Assembly (NCBI RefSeq): GCF_001950325.1
Contig: NZ_BDJL01000017.1
Coordinates: 45,559 to 89,936 of the forward strand
DNA from: Carboxydothermus islandicus
Lineage (GTDB): Bacteria; Bacillota; Z-2901; Carboxydothermales; Carboxydothermaceae
DNA: 44,378 nt
Reading direction: 5' to 3'
Positions 37,068-43,950 of this stretch are shown here, piece by piece. The first letter of the stretch is position 1. Every line of letters begins with the position of its first letter. Position numbers and translations under genes: made by a program. Under the pieces are notes generated by a model that saw only the letters and a list, made by a program, of their open reading frames with translations, searched no databases and was not told the DNA's origin.

Positions 37068-37623
37068 TATTCGAGAAATTCGGTTAATAGATATTTTACC
37101 GCCAAATATTGCTCAGGATAGCAAGGTTAGGTCCGCCGCTGAAGCACTGGACCGGGAATTACAGGCGGTTACATCTGCTATTGACCAGTGCTTGCTCCTA
37201 TCCAGAATTGAAGAATTACCCGAGTCGGTAGTCGACCTTCTGGCATGGCAGTTTCATGTGGATTTTTACGTTGCAGGGCTTTCGATAGAGCAAAAGCGGA
37301 TCCTGTTAAAGAATTCATTGATCTGGCACATGAGAAAGGGTACACCAGCAGCGGTTGAAGAAATAATAATGGCTTTATTTGATGATGGTAAGGTGGTAGA
37401 ATGGTGGGAATATGGAGGGGAACCATATAAGTTTAAAATTGTCACCAATAATGCTGCAGTTACTAAAGAAAAGGCACTTGAATTCATCAAGCTATTGGAA
37501 TCTGTTAAAAATGCCAGATCGTGGTTAGAAAAGATTGAAATTACCATAACGGATAGTGTTCCTTTTTATTTTGCTGGCGTGGTTTATATGGGTGACAGAT
37601 TAGAACTGAGGCAGGTGGTTTAA
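37060..37623 (+). CDS. Tail protein I
   Basis: A 187-residue baseplate wedge protein: RLIDILPPNIAQDSKVRSAA near the N-terminus, LPESVVDLLAWQFHVDFYVA, then KNSLIWHMRKGTPAAVEEII and ALFDDGKVVEWWEYGGEP. This is diagnostic of the gpI family. It overlaps J by eight bases and precedes the fibre gene, so the order J-I-H matches P2. The end reads ELRQVV before an immediate ATG for the fibre. Confidence 0.94.
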   Translation: MINIREIRLIDILPPNIAQDSKVRSAAEALDRELQAVTSAIDQCLLLSRIEELPESVVDLLAWQFHVDFYVAGLSIEQKRILLKNSLIWHMRKGTPAAVEEIIMALFDDGKVVEWWEYGGEPYKFKIVTNNAAVTKEKALEFIKLLESVKNARSWLEKIEITITDSVPFYFAGVVYMGDRLELRQVV

Positions 37624-38469
37624 ATGGCTGCATTTGGCGGGCTAATCATTACAAATAGGGGACGGGCTTTGCAGGCAAAGGTGCAAATTGGTGCTCAGTT
37701 AACTTTTACGAGAATAGCAGTTGGTGATGGGGAATTAGGCGGGAGTTCTATTCTGGACCTTACTGGACTTAAACACGAAGTCAAATCGCTATCCATCTCC
37801 AAAATTAAAACACTTTCTGGTGGTAGAGCCCTTGTTGGTACTGTCCTAAGTAATCAGGACATAACACAGGGCTTTTATTTACGTGAAATAGGAGTTTTTG
37901 CCCAGGATCCGGATCTTGGAGAAATATTATATTGCTACGGTAATGCTGGTGCTTTAGCCGAGTACATCCCAGCCGGCGGAGGAGCGGATATCATTGAGAA
38001 ACAAATTGATATTATAACCATCATCGGCAATGCCTCAAGCGTTAGTGCAGTCATAGATGAATCACTTATTTTTGAAACCCCGACTGGAGCTCAGGAAAAA
38101 GCTAATGCGGCAGAAAGTAACGCAAAAGCTTACACGGACCAGCAAGTTGCTTCCAGGGTTTTAAACTCCGGCGGTGTTCCCTCCATCGAGGCGGGACCGG
38201 ACGCCAATAAGCCCGTCGCGGGAACAGCAGGGCGGATTTATATCGCTACGGATACAAAAATAATCTACCAGGATACAGGAACAGCGTGGGAAAAACGGGG
38301 CGTGGTGAAGTGGGATGATATTGAGGGGAAGCCATCCACATTCACGCCGTCCGCTCATAAATCCACCCACGCAAGCGGTGGTGCGGACGCCATTTCTCCG
38401 GAGGACATAGGCGCAGCTACGCTGGCTTACACCGATGGTTTAGCAACTCGCTGGATAATGGAATATTAG
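37624..38469 (+). CDS. Tail fibre/collar protein (gpH-like)
   Basis: A 281-residue fibre. The N-terminal domain (AFGGLIITNRGRALQAKVQI, IGVFAQDPDLGEILYCYG) is the conserved baseplate-binding part of phage tail-collar fibres. The middle is coiled coil and linker, and the C-terminus carries SAHKSTHASGGADAISPEDI, a common short fibre motif. The gene is shorter than typical full fibres, so the protein may serve as an adaptor for the Kelch protein two genes downstream. Confidence 0.9.
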   Translation: MAAFGGLIITNRGRALQAKVQIGAQLTFTRIAVGDGELGGSSILDLTGLKHEVKSLSISKIKTLSGGRALVGTVLSNQDITQGFYLREIGVFAQDPDLGEILYCYGNAGALAEYIPAGGGADIIEKQIDIITIIGNASSVSAVIDESLIFETPTGAQEKANAAESNAKAYTDQQVASRVLNSGGVPSIEAGPDANKPVAGTAGRIYIATDTKIIYQDTGTAWEKRGVVKWDDIEGKPSTFTPSAHKSTHASGGADAISPEDIGAATLAYTDGLATRWIMEY

Positions 38470-38484
38470 GGGGAGTGATTTATT

Positions 38485-38814
38485 ATGTGGACACCTATTG
38501 AAATTTACCAAGGCCAACCAGGAACTGCTGAAACTACGTTTGCCACTGTTCCTTCCGGTAAGCAGTGGGTTATAAAAGAAATCATCCTCTGCAATACCAC
38601 CACCACTGACCGTACCATTACTATACACGTCCGGAGGGGTGGTGCAGCAGCGAATGTAACGTGCCGGATTGCCTCTTCATTGACAGTAAAGGCCAACGAG
38701 ACAATTTACTGGCCATGCTCCATTGTCCTAAATGCAGGTGGCGTTCTATCGGGTTTCGCGTCTGCGGCATCTGCTATAACTGTTACCATTTCTGGAGAGG
38801 AGAGAGTAGTCTAA
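38485..38814 (+). CDS. Small beta-rich fibre-associated protein
   Basis: A 109-residue protein with beta-sandwich character (TPIEIYQGQPGTAETTFATV, ITIHVRRGGAAANVTCRIAS, ETIYWPCSIVLNAGGVLSGF). It lies between the fibre and the Kelch protein, overlapping the latter in TAATG. Phages often place a small trimerising or adaptor domain here. GGGGGAGTG precedes the ATG. No family name is claimed. Confidence 0.75.
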   Translation: MWTPIEIYQGQPGTAETTFATVPSGKQWVIKEIILCNTTTTDRTITIHVRRGGAAANVTCRIASSLTVKANETIYWPCSIVLNAGGVLSGFASAASAITVTISGEERVV

Positions 38815-39782
38815 TGAGTGGACGCAGACGACCGATGAAAATCGAGGCAGCGCAAAGTTTGTGGAGGGTGCCTCCAATATTTGAAGTTCTGGTAGAGGGG
38901 ACTTTTACAGCAAGAGCTGCTACGCCTGCTACTATTGACTCTGGTGGCGCTCTTGTCTATACTGGTGGCGATTACATCTATGCTTTTCGGGGTGGTTTTA
39001 CTACCAGTTTTTACCGTTATTCTATTAGCGCTAATACTTGGGCAATAATGGCAGCTATACCTGCCGAGGTTGGTGCTGGCGGTGCACTTGTCTACACTGG
39101 CGGTGATTACATTTACGCTTTTCGAGGTTATGACCGTTTTACTGGTACTGGTTCTGCTGACTTCTACCGTTACTCTATCAGCAATAATACTTGGGTAAAG
39201 ATGGCTTCTGCACCTGCTGGCGTCAGTGCTGGCGGTGCACTTGTCTACACTGGTGGTGATTATATCTATGCTTTCTTTGGTGGCTATAATAATGGATTCG
39301 CTCGTTACTCTATTAGTGCTAATACTTGGACTTGGATGGCTTCTACGCCTGCTGGTGTTGAGGTAGGTGGTGCTCTTGTCTATACTGGAGGGGATTTCAT
39401 TTACGCCTTTCGAGGCAACTCCAGCACCGACTTTTGGCGTTACTCCATTAGTGGTAACTCGTGGACGGCAATGGCTTCTGCACCTGCTGGCGTCAGTGCT
39501 GGCGGTGCACTTGTCTACACTGGCGGTGATTACATTTACGCTTTTCGAGGTGGAGGCTATATCGATTTCTGGCGCTACTCTATTAAGGCTAATGCTTGGA
39601 CAATAATGTCATCTTTGGTACCTGCTGGTGTTAGTGTTGGTGGTGCTCTTACCTATGTAGGCCCTGTAACCACTGGATTTATCTATGCTTTTCGAGGTAA
39701 CATCTCTACTGATTTCTGGCGGATGCCTCTTGTACCGGTTGTTTCAGTTTCACTTGACTCATGGCAACCATGGATGAGATAG
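38814..39782 (+). CDS. Kelch-repeat beta-propeller, probable receptor-binding protein
   Basis: A 322-residue protein built from six Kelch-like blades. Each has a GGALVYTGGDYIYAFRG-type strand pair and most have a FYRYSISANTWAIMA-type pair; blade 6 is a variant. A short basic start (MSGRRRPMKIE) leads into the propeller. It follows the fibre and adaptor genes and is near the end of the late operon, which fits a receptor-binding tip. At DNA level the repeats remain almost identical, including a perfect 53-bp pair. ATG 38814 overlaps the previous stop. Binding of a cell-surface sugar is a hypothesis. Confidence 0.85.
   Translation: MSGRRRPMKIEAAQSLWRVPPIFEVLVEGTFTARAATPATIDSGGALVYTGGDYIYAFRGGFTTSFYRYSISANTWAIMAAIPAEVGAGGALVYTGGDYIYAFRGYDRFTGTGSADFYRYSISNNTWVKMASAPAGVSAGGALVYTGGDYIYAFFGGYNNGFARYSISANTWTWMASTPAGVEVGGALVYTGGDFIYAFRGNSSTDFWRYSISGNSWTAMASAPAGVSAGGALVYTGGDYIYAFRGGGYIDFWRYSIKANAWTIMSSLVPAGVSVGGALTYVGPVTTGFIYAFRGNISTDFWRMPLVPVVSVSLDSWQPWMR
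39201..39253 (+). repeat. 53-bp perfect repeat in the Kelch gene, first copy
   Basis: Identical to 39471-39523, two blades away (270 bp). It encodes the end of one blade and the start of the next. Perfect identity suggests recent duplication or gene conversion between blades. Confidence 0.9.
39471..39523 (+). repeat. 53-bp perfect repeat in the Kelch gene, second copy
   Basis: Identical to 39201-39253. Recombination between the copies would delete or add two blades in frame (270 bp is 90 codons). Confidence 0.9.
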
Positions 39783-39795
39783 GAGGTGCGTGATA

Positions 39796-39987
39796 GTGCA
39801 AATCGAGATTTTTGAGATTGAAGGTGGTTTTGGTTATCGTATTATTGATAATGAAAGAAACATTTACATTGAACAGCCGTTTAAGCCAAACGTTGTAGGC
39901 TTCCAGCTAATGACCAAAGAAGAAGCGGAGCAGATAGCTACGGAAGTTGTAAATGAATTACTAAAACAAATAGGAGCTACGCAGTAG
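39796..39987 (+). CDS. Small protein at the end of the tail operon
   Basis: A 63-residue protein: QIEIFEIEGGFGYRIIDNER then an acidic helix (MTKEEAEQIATEVVNELLKQ). GTG 39796 is 9 bases from GGAGG; GTG 39790 is in frame but too close. The beta start plus acidic helix resembles small proteins that follow fibre genes in clostridial phages. It may assist fibre assembly, but this is only position-based. Confidence 0.6.
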   Translation: MQIEIFEIEGGFGYRIIDNERNIYIEQPFKPNVVGFQLMTKEEAEQIATEVVNELLKQIGATQ

Positions 39988-40049
39988 AATTTAAAAGAAC
40001 ATTTGATATTATTTTGGTTAGATTTTTAGTTAGAGCTTTTGCAAACCAA

Positions 40050-40073
40050 GGGTAGCCACGCTGCCCTTTTTTT
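40050..40073 (+). terminator. Terminator of the tail operon
   Basis: GGGTAGC, loop CAC, GCTGCCC and seven T. It ends the late tail transcript before the small frame at 40096 and the reversed gene at 40168. Confidence 0.85.
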
Positions 40074-40095
40074 GTTGCAGGAAGGAGGCGCAGAA

Positions 40096-40161
40096 ATGGA
40101 CAATAATCGCAAATATGACCATGTTACCACTATTTCATTCAACAGTAAAACCCCCACTTAG
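40096..40161 (+). CDS. 21-codon frame with a strong ribosome site
   Basis: AAGGAGG lies 7 bases before an ATG that opens a 21-codon frame, MDNNRKYDHVTTISFNSKTP, ending inside the terminator at 40148-40169. The strong site suggests translation. It may be the remnant of a small tail-tip gene (XkdX-like genes are found here) or a peptide. No function is visible. Confidence 0.4.
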   Translation: MDNNRKYDHVTTISFNSKTPT

Positions 40162-40169
40162 GGGGTTTT
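40148..40169. terminator. Bidirectional terminator
   Basis: AAACCCCC, loop ACTTA or similar, GGGGGTTTT. It serves the reversed secreted-protein gene on the left-going strand and ends the short frame on the right-going strand. Confidence 0.8.
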
Positions 40170-40386
40170 ACCATCTTTTGTAACCTTTTTTGCCGGTGTA
40201 GGGGTTGTAATTGCCCCAAGAGCTCCAGTTGTTATAGCGGTAGCCGTCGGAGTAGCTGCGATAATGTGGCTGGACATAAGTGCCATTACTGCGGAAATAT
40301 CCTCTTACACGAACTGCGGCAAATACCGGGGCGGTGGTTGTTAGTAAAATAGCTGCGGCAAGAAATAAAGCAACCCATTTTTTCAT
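40168..40386 (-). CDS. Reversed small secreted protein (moron)
   Basis: A 72-residue protein with a clear signal peptide (MKKWVALFLAAAILLTTTAP, cleavage near VFA-A) and a mature domain rich in Tyr and Asn: RVRGYFRSNGTYVQPHYRSY and NYNPYTGKKG. The RGYFRSNGTYVQPHYRS core is widespread among small secreted proteins of unknown function. It is reversed with its own promoter and shared terminator, so it is probably expressed in the lysogen, acting outside the cell. It sits between tail and lysis genes. Confidence 0.8.
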   Translation of the reverse strand: MKKWVALFLAAAILLTTTAPVFAAVRVRGYFRSNGTYVQPHYRSYSDGYRYNNWSSWGNYNPYTGKKGYKRW

Positions 40387-40406
40387 TTAATCACCTCCTT
40401 AGCTAA

Positions 40407-40436
40407 AAAATACCATCCAAAAAATTAATTTGTAAA
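40407..40436 (-). promoter_or_regulatory. Promoter of the reversed secreted-protein gene
   Basis: On the minus strand TTTACA (-35), an 18-base spacer and TATTTT with TGG just upstream (extended -10). AAGGAGGTGA follows 10 bases later and then the ATG at 40386. This gives the gene independent expression. Confidence 0.65.
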
Positions 40437-40465
40437 GTTTAAATTACCGAAAGGGGGATATTATC

Positions 40466-40879
40466 ATGAAGCTCGATTATGCCCTAGACTACGGCAGGTA
40501 CGTTTTTGCCGCGCTTGGAACGGTACTCGTTACATTATTAGGGGGGTGGGATAAATTGCTACAGGTACTGGTGCTCTTTGTGGTGACAGATTACATTACA
40601 GGGGTTGTGGCAGCTTGGTTCGAGAAAAGACTTTCCAGCGAAGTTGGAGCAAAAGGCATACTAAAGAAACTTCTCATCTTTGCCGTCGTAGCAATTGCCA
40701 CCTCCCTGGACAAAATGACCGGTACCAACGAGGTATTCCGGTCCCTCGTGGTTCTTTTTTACGTGTCAAATGAGGGACTAAGCGTAATTGAAAACCTTGG
40801 TAAGTGTGGAGTGCCGGTTCCTGGAGCACTTAAAGAGGCAATCCTGAAGCTTAAAGAAGGTGAGAAAAATGTTAATTAA
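40466..40879 (+). CDS. Holin (phage_holin_4 type)
   Basis: A 137-residue membrane protein that times lysis. Hydrophobic segments at about 13-27, 30-50 (LLQVLVLFVVTDYITGVVAA), 66-79 and 90-105 fit the family with its conserved DYITGV motif and the KKLLIFAVVAIATSLD and LFYVSNEGLSVIENLGKCGV segments. The C-terminus is helical and charged. GGGGG precedes the ATG. The endolysin gene follows with an 11-base overlap, a normal lysis cassette. Confidence 0.92.
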   Translation: MKLDYALDYGRYVFAALGTVLVTLLGGWDKLLQVLVLFVVTDYITGVVAAWFEKRLSSEVGAKGILKKLLIFAVVAIATSLDKMTGTNEVFRSLVVLFYVSNEGLSVIENLGKCGVPVPGALKEAILKLKEGEKNVN

Positions 40880-41618
40880 GCGCGGGGATAAAGGTAGCCA
40901 GGTTGTAGAAGTGCAAAAGATGTTGAAGCAACTTGGCTACCTTAAAGATAAGGTAGATGGCGTATTTGGTTCCAATACCGAAAATGCAGTGAAAGCATTT
41001 CAGAGGGTGAAACAAGTCAAAATAGATGGCATTGTCGGGCCGGTAACGTATGGGCTTTTAAAGCAAGCATATCAGCAAGCATTAAAGCAGCAACAGGCCA
41101 AACTTCCAGCAAATACGATATTAACCCCAATTATTAAGCCTGCTCCTAAAAAAGTGAAAGGAACACCGATTAAAAAGGCAGATATAAAGTATATTGTAAT
41201 TCACCATTCAGCGTCTACTAAACCTTTAACATGGAAGCAGATTGACGCAGAACACAAAAGAAAAGGCTGGTCAGGTTTTGGATATCATTTCTTAGTTGAC
41301 CCGGATGGAACGATTACTGCTGGCCGTGCTCTAAATATAGAAACTATTGTTGAAACTAACACAATAGCTGCGGGTGCCCAGGCAAAAGGATTGAATTTAC
41401 AGAGTATTGGAATATGTTTTAATGGAAACTTTGAGGAAGAAGAACCAACTCCAGAACAAATTACAGCAGGAAAGCAGTTAGTGCGATGGTTAAAATATAA
41501 GATTTTAAATAAACCTCAGACGCTTGGCCATAAGGAAGTAGTCAAAATAGTACCTGGAGCAACAATTACCGCCTGCCCCGGACGCAATTTTCCCCTTGAT
41601 GCATTTAAAAGCCTCTGA
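40869..41618 (+). CDS. Endolysin: PG-binding domain plus amidase
   Basis: A 249-residue cell-wall amidase. An N-terminal peptidoglycan-binding repeat (LIKRGDKGSQVVEVQKMLKQ, LGYLKDKVDGVFGSNTENAV) leads through a Gln/Lys linker to an N-acetylmuramoyl-L-alanine amidase domain: YIVIHHSASTKP with a zinc His, WSGFGYHFLVDPDGTITAGR, and GHKEVVKIVPGATITACPGR with the other zinc ligands. ATG 40869 has AAGGTGAG upstream. It ends the lysis cassette. Confidence 0.95.
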   Translation: MLIKRGDKGSQVVEVQKMLKQLGYLKDKVDGVFGSNTENAVKAFQRVKQVKIDGIVGPVTYGLLKQAYQQALKQQQAKLPANTILTPIIKPAPKKVKGTPIKKADIKYIVIHHSASTKPLTWKQIDAEHKRKGWSGFGYHFLVDPDGTITAGRALNIETIVETNTIAAGAQAKGLNLQSIGICFNGNFEEEEPTPEQITAGKQLVRWLKYKILNKPQTLGHKEVVKIVPGATITACPGRNFPLDAFKSL

Positions 41619-41706
41619 TCCGTGCCCCATCTGCGAAAGCCTGTGGGACGGCGAGGGGATATGCCCGGACTGCGAATTAGATTTGGCACTGAAAACCCCC
41701 GGTTGA
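41599..41706 (+). CDS. Tiny double-CxxC zinc ribbon overlapping the endolysin end
   Basis: A 35-residue frame in a different reading phase that starts in the last codons of the endolysin gene: MHLKASDPCPICESLWDGEG then ICPDCELDLALKTPG. Two CxxC pairs (CPIC and CPDC) make a small zinc ribbon likely. There is no ribosome site, so it would depend on coupling to the endolysin. Its stop lies inside the terminator. It may be a remnant. Confidence 0.45.
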   Translation: MHLKASDPCPICESLWDGEGICPDCELDLALKTPG

Positions 41707-41721
41707 GGCCGGGGGATTTTT
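41696..41721 (+). terminator. Terminator after the lysis cassette
   Basis: CCCCCGG and CCGGGGG form a 7-bp stem with a 6-base loop, followed by ATTTTTG. It ends late transcription and insulates the cargo module at 41789-43127, which therefore needs its own promoter. Confidence 0.85.
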
Positions 41722-41788
41722 GATTATTAGGACTAAATGACGGGCATAATATAGTATTAATAAAAAATGTGGAAAGGAATGATATGTT

Positions 41789-42100
41789 ATGATAATATTG
41801 GAATTGATAGGAAGATTTATGTCGAAAACTTTTAAGAAAGGACATGAAAGGGGGATTTTATTGAAGAAAGGCGTGATAAAAGCAGTTCATGATGATGATT
41901 TAGAACAATTTTTAGATTCATTAGGCTTATTAAAGAAAATAAGGAAAGGTAAAATGCGTTGTGCCAAATGTAATACTACTATAACTTTAGAAAATTTTCA
42001 ATGTGTGTATCCTGAAGAGGGGAAAATTAAAGTTTGTTGTTCAAAGTTAGAATGTTACAGAAAAGTAATTAATTGGGGGGAAGTTATAATTAATGAGTAA
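41789..42100 (+). CDS. Cargo module protein A: zinc-finger-like, unknown
   Basis: A 103-residue protein. The N-terminus has a hydrophobic start and the motif GRFMSKTFKK, a form of which recurs in the partner. The middle is KAVHDDDLEQFLDSLGLLKK. The C-terminal half has MRCAKCNTTITLENFQCVYP and VCCSKLECYRK, a probable zinc-binding domain with four or more Cys. A start at ATG 41819 (MSKTFKK) is possible, with AGGAAG upstream. It is followed by protein B with an 8-base overlap. The DNA is clearly more AT-rich than the phage backbone. I do not recognise a named family. Confidence 0.68.
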   Translation: MIILELIGRFMSKTFKKGHERGILLKKGVIKAVHDDDLEQFLDSLGLLKKIRKGKMRCAKCNTTITLENFQCVYPEEGKIKVCCSKLECYRKVINWGEVIINE

Positions 42101-43127
42101 CATACCCTGGTTATCTATTCTATTTTATTTGCCTTGGGGTATAATTTTTGTATTACTTTATTTAATTTTTTTTCATATTGAAAGGATTGAATTAGTAGTA
42201 TCTAAAATTTACGGGTATTTTAGGTTTATGAGCAAAACTTTTGAGAAAGCTGCTGTTTCAAAACATATACGGGGGACAATTTTATCTTTTACTAAGGAAT
42301 TAAATCGAGAACTTAAAGATATTGCTCCATATGATTTAAAAATACAATGGGTTAAAGAAGAAAATAAAGAAACATTTCTTAAAGAAAATCAAATAATTTT
42401 GAGAATGTATAAATACGATAATCAAGCAAAAAATGTTGTTGTTGCATTAACAGAATATGTAGAAAAGGGAATTATGCCAAAAGCTAAGAAATATATACAT
42501 AAAAATGTATCACGAGCAACCGACCTTGCAATTACCAGAAAAATTCTTATTTCAAGATTTTCAGATTCTTTAGATTACTTTGATGAAGAATTTTTAAAAC
42601 CGTTGCTTAACGATGATGAACTAAAAGAAACATTTTTTAAAATAAAAGATTTAGATGAAAGTGGAATGTTAACACAAGTGGTACTGCGGGAATTTATTGA
42701 ACTTGGGAAAAAACTGTATCCAAGCGTACCGGATGAAAACATAAAAAAAGAAACACAAGAATTTATCAATTATCTTTATGAAATTGCTACAAAGGAACCA
42801 GGTAATTATACAAATCTTTGTTTTAATAAAGGCTATATAAAAGTAGCTGTTGTATTAATTGCAAACCAAGAAACTTACAACCTTTATGGGAAAAAACCTT
42901 ATCCTAGAAGAATAAAGATAAATTTAGATGCTGGCATTGATACAGTGTATGTCATAGCTCCGCTAAAATATAGAAAATTATTACAAGAAGTTGTAAATGA
43001 AATAAAACGCGACGATCGTATTAAAGGTTTAAAAGAATTTAATTACTATTATATGTTAAATAGAAAAAAGATAAAAAGCATATGCGTAGCTTTATATACT
43101 AATACTGGTTTAGATAAAGCATCTTAA
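42093..43127 (+). CDS. Cargo module protein B: membrane-anchored, unknown
   Basis: A 344-residue protein with one N-terminal membrane helix (IPWLSILFYLPWGIIFVLLY) and a cytoplasmic body. RFMSKTFEK after the helix matches RFMSKTFKK in protein A. The body is helical, then alternating helix and beta (NYTNLCFNKGYIKVAVVLIA, INLDAGIDTVYVIAPLKYRK) with no catalytic motif that I can recognise. It overlaps gene A by eight bases and ends 151 bases before attR. Such two-gene AT-rich cargo between lysis and attR is the usual site of phage-defence or exclusion genes. Confidence 0.68.
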   Translation: MSNIPWLSILFYLPWGIIFVLLYLIFFHIERIELVVSKIYGYFRFMSKTFEKAAVSKHIRGTILSFTKELNRELKDIAPYDLKIQWVKEENKETFLKENQIILRMYKYDNQAKNVVVALTEYVEKGIMPKAKKYIHKNVSRATDLAITRKILISRFSDSLDYFDEEFLKPLLNDDELKETFFKIKDLDESGMLTQVVLREFIELGKKLYPSVPDENIKKETQEFINYLYEIATKEPGNYTNLCFNKGYIKVAVVLIANQETYNLYGKKPYPRRIKINLDAGIDTVYVIAPLKYRKLLQEVVNEIKRDDRIKGLKEFNYYYMLNRKKIKSICVALYTNTGLDKAS

Positions 43128-43277
43128 TACGTCTATTTCTACCAGCTGAAACCAAAAGTTTTTGGTGCCATTTTATTTCCCTAAACACGCAAAAATGCTC
43201 AAAGTGGAAAAATACAAGTAAAATTTAATTACGTTTTCTTAACACAAAGGTCGGAACTGTGGTTTTCGTACGGTACG
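43128..43277. other. Right phage arm: attP half and hidden integrase tail
   Basis: No gene reads rightward. Read leftward in the integrase phase from the core, bases 43281-43225 encode AYRTKTTVPTFVLRKRN and a stop, which would be the integrase end in the circular phage. AACTGTGGTT at 43255-43264 is the outer attP arm, complementary to 2872-2881. A small ACCAAAA/TTTGGT hairpin near 43151-43167 may end the cargo transcript. Confidence 0.75.
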
Positions 43278-43291
43278 CCCCGCCTCCACCA
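43278..43291 (+). repeat. attR core
   Basis: CCCCGCCTCCACCA, identical to 2853-2866. To its right the DNA is host: the original downstream flank of ssrA. To its left it is phage (GTACG before the core, in contrast to GATTCC at attL). Confidence 0.88.
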
Positions 43292-43303
43292 AAATGACAG
43301 CAA

Positions 43304-43330
43304 AAAAGACCTGCGCTTTGCAGGTCTTTT
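43304..43330. terminator. Displaced ssrA terminator
   Basis: AAAAGACCTGC, loop GCTTT, GCAGGTCTTTT: 11-bp perfect stem 12 bases after attR. Before integration it would have been 13-40 bases after the tmRNA CCA end. It also ends the reversed coiled-coil gene at 43339. Confidence 0.88.
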
Positions 43331-43338
43331 GTAATAAT

Positions 43339-43692
43339 TTAAGGCTTTATTCTTTTAAGATTGAAAATATCGGCATCGTGGTTTGCAAGCTTAAACAGGG
43401 CATAGTCCAACTTTTCGGTATGTTCTTTAAGAGTTTCTTTTACTTCCTGCATATCCTTTTTTAAGATAGTAACATCGCTTTTAAGCACTGCAACGTCGCT
43501 TTTAAACACTGCAACGTCGTTTTTAAGCACTGCAACATCGCTTTTTAAATCTACATCCTGTCTTAATTCTTTCATGTCACTTCTTAATTCTTCAATGGCG
43601 GCATTGTTGTTTTCTACAATGCGAATTAATTCGGTAAGCATATTAGTTATCTGGTCTAAACGGCCTTCAATTTTAACATAGTCAACAGACAT
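43339..43692 (-). CDS. Host coiled-coil protein with heptad DNA repeats
   Basis: A 117-residue protein that is one long coiled coil. The middle has four 7-residue units, LKSDVAVLKNDVAVFKSDVA then VLKSDVTILK, encoded by near-identical 21-base repeats at about 43475-43545. The first part is IEGRLDQITNMLTELIRIVE. AGGTGGTGA precedes the ATG. It is host DNA right of attR. Similar proteins are common and poorly characterised; a structural or scaffolding role is likely but unproven. Confidence 0.75.
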   Translation of the reverse strand: MSVDYVKIEGRLDQITNMLTELIRIVENNNAAIEELRSDMKELRQDVDLKSDVAVLKNDVAVFKSDVAVLKSDVTILKKDMQEVKETLKEHTEKLDYALFKLANHDADIFNLKRIKP

Positions 43693-43950
43693 AAAATCAC
43701 CACCTAAAATTATGGTGTTTTCAAGAAAATCATAACATATTTTTAAAACTTTTTAAATGAACTTGCCTAAATCTTTTTTGCGAAAATGTAGGTACAATTT
43801 GCGCATCTTTAGGGACAAAAATGCCCATTTTTCAAGGGGTGCAGGATTTTAACTGACAAAGTTGGGAGGATTTTTTCAACATACATTTAATAAATTTTTT
43901 AAGCGTAGTTGATTCCTCAAGGATCAATTGCGCTTTTTGCTTTTTTAAAA
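43693..43950. other. Host non-coding gap with a terminator-like hairpin
   Basis: AT-rich with no gene I can support. At 43901-43947 an imperfect stem (AAGCGTAGTTGAT with ATCAATTGCGCTT) followed by TTTTTGCTTTTTT looks like a rho-independent terminator on the plus strand, perhaps left from a lost gene. Confidence 0.5.

Larger units (their letters stand above)
2853..43291. mobile_element. Integrated prophage, contractile-tailed, inserted in ssrA
   Basis: A complete-looking temperate phage of about 40,425 bp (core to core). It is bounded by 14-bp direct repeats, the left one being the 3' terminus of the tmRNA gene. Modules run in order: integrase and lysogeny control (leftward), early and replication genes, late regulator, lambda-type packaging and head genes, P2/Mu-type contractile tail, holin and endolysin, and accessory cargo. 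I see no broken structural gene, so it may be inducible. The head is lambda-like (Nu1, GpA, gpB, gpC, gpD, gpE, gpZ families) and the tail is P2/Mu-like (sheath, tube, gpX, D, V, U, gp25, J, I), so it is a myovirus-type mosaic. Confidence 0.95.

Noticed and set aside
38661-38813. Upstream in-frame extension of the Kelch gene
   Set aside because: Overlaps the previous gene by 150 bases; ATG 38814 has a ribosome site and a TAATG overlap.
38943-39760. Kelch repeats as a diversity-generating retroelement target
   Set aside because: No reverse transcriptase or template repeat is present anywhere in the window.
43141-43180. Cargo-module terminator
   Set aside because: The ACCAAAA/TTTGGT hairpin is short and its T-run is interrupted; not strong enough to list as a terminator.
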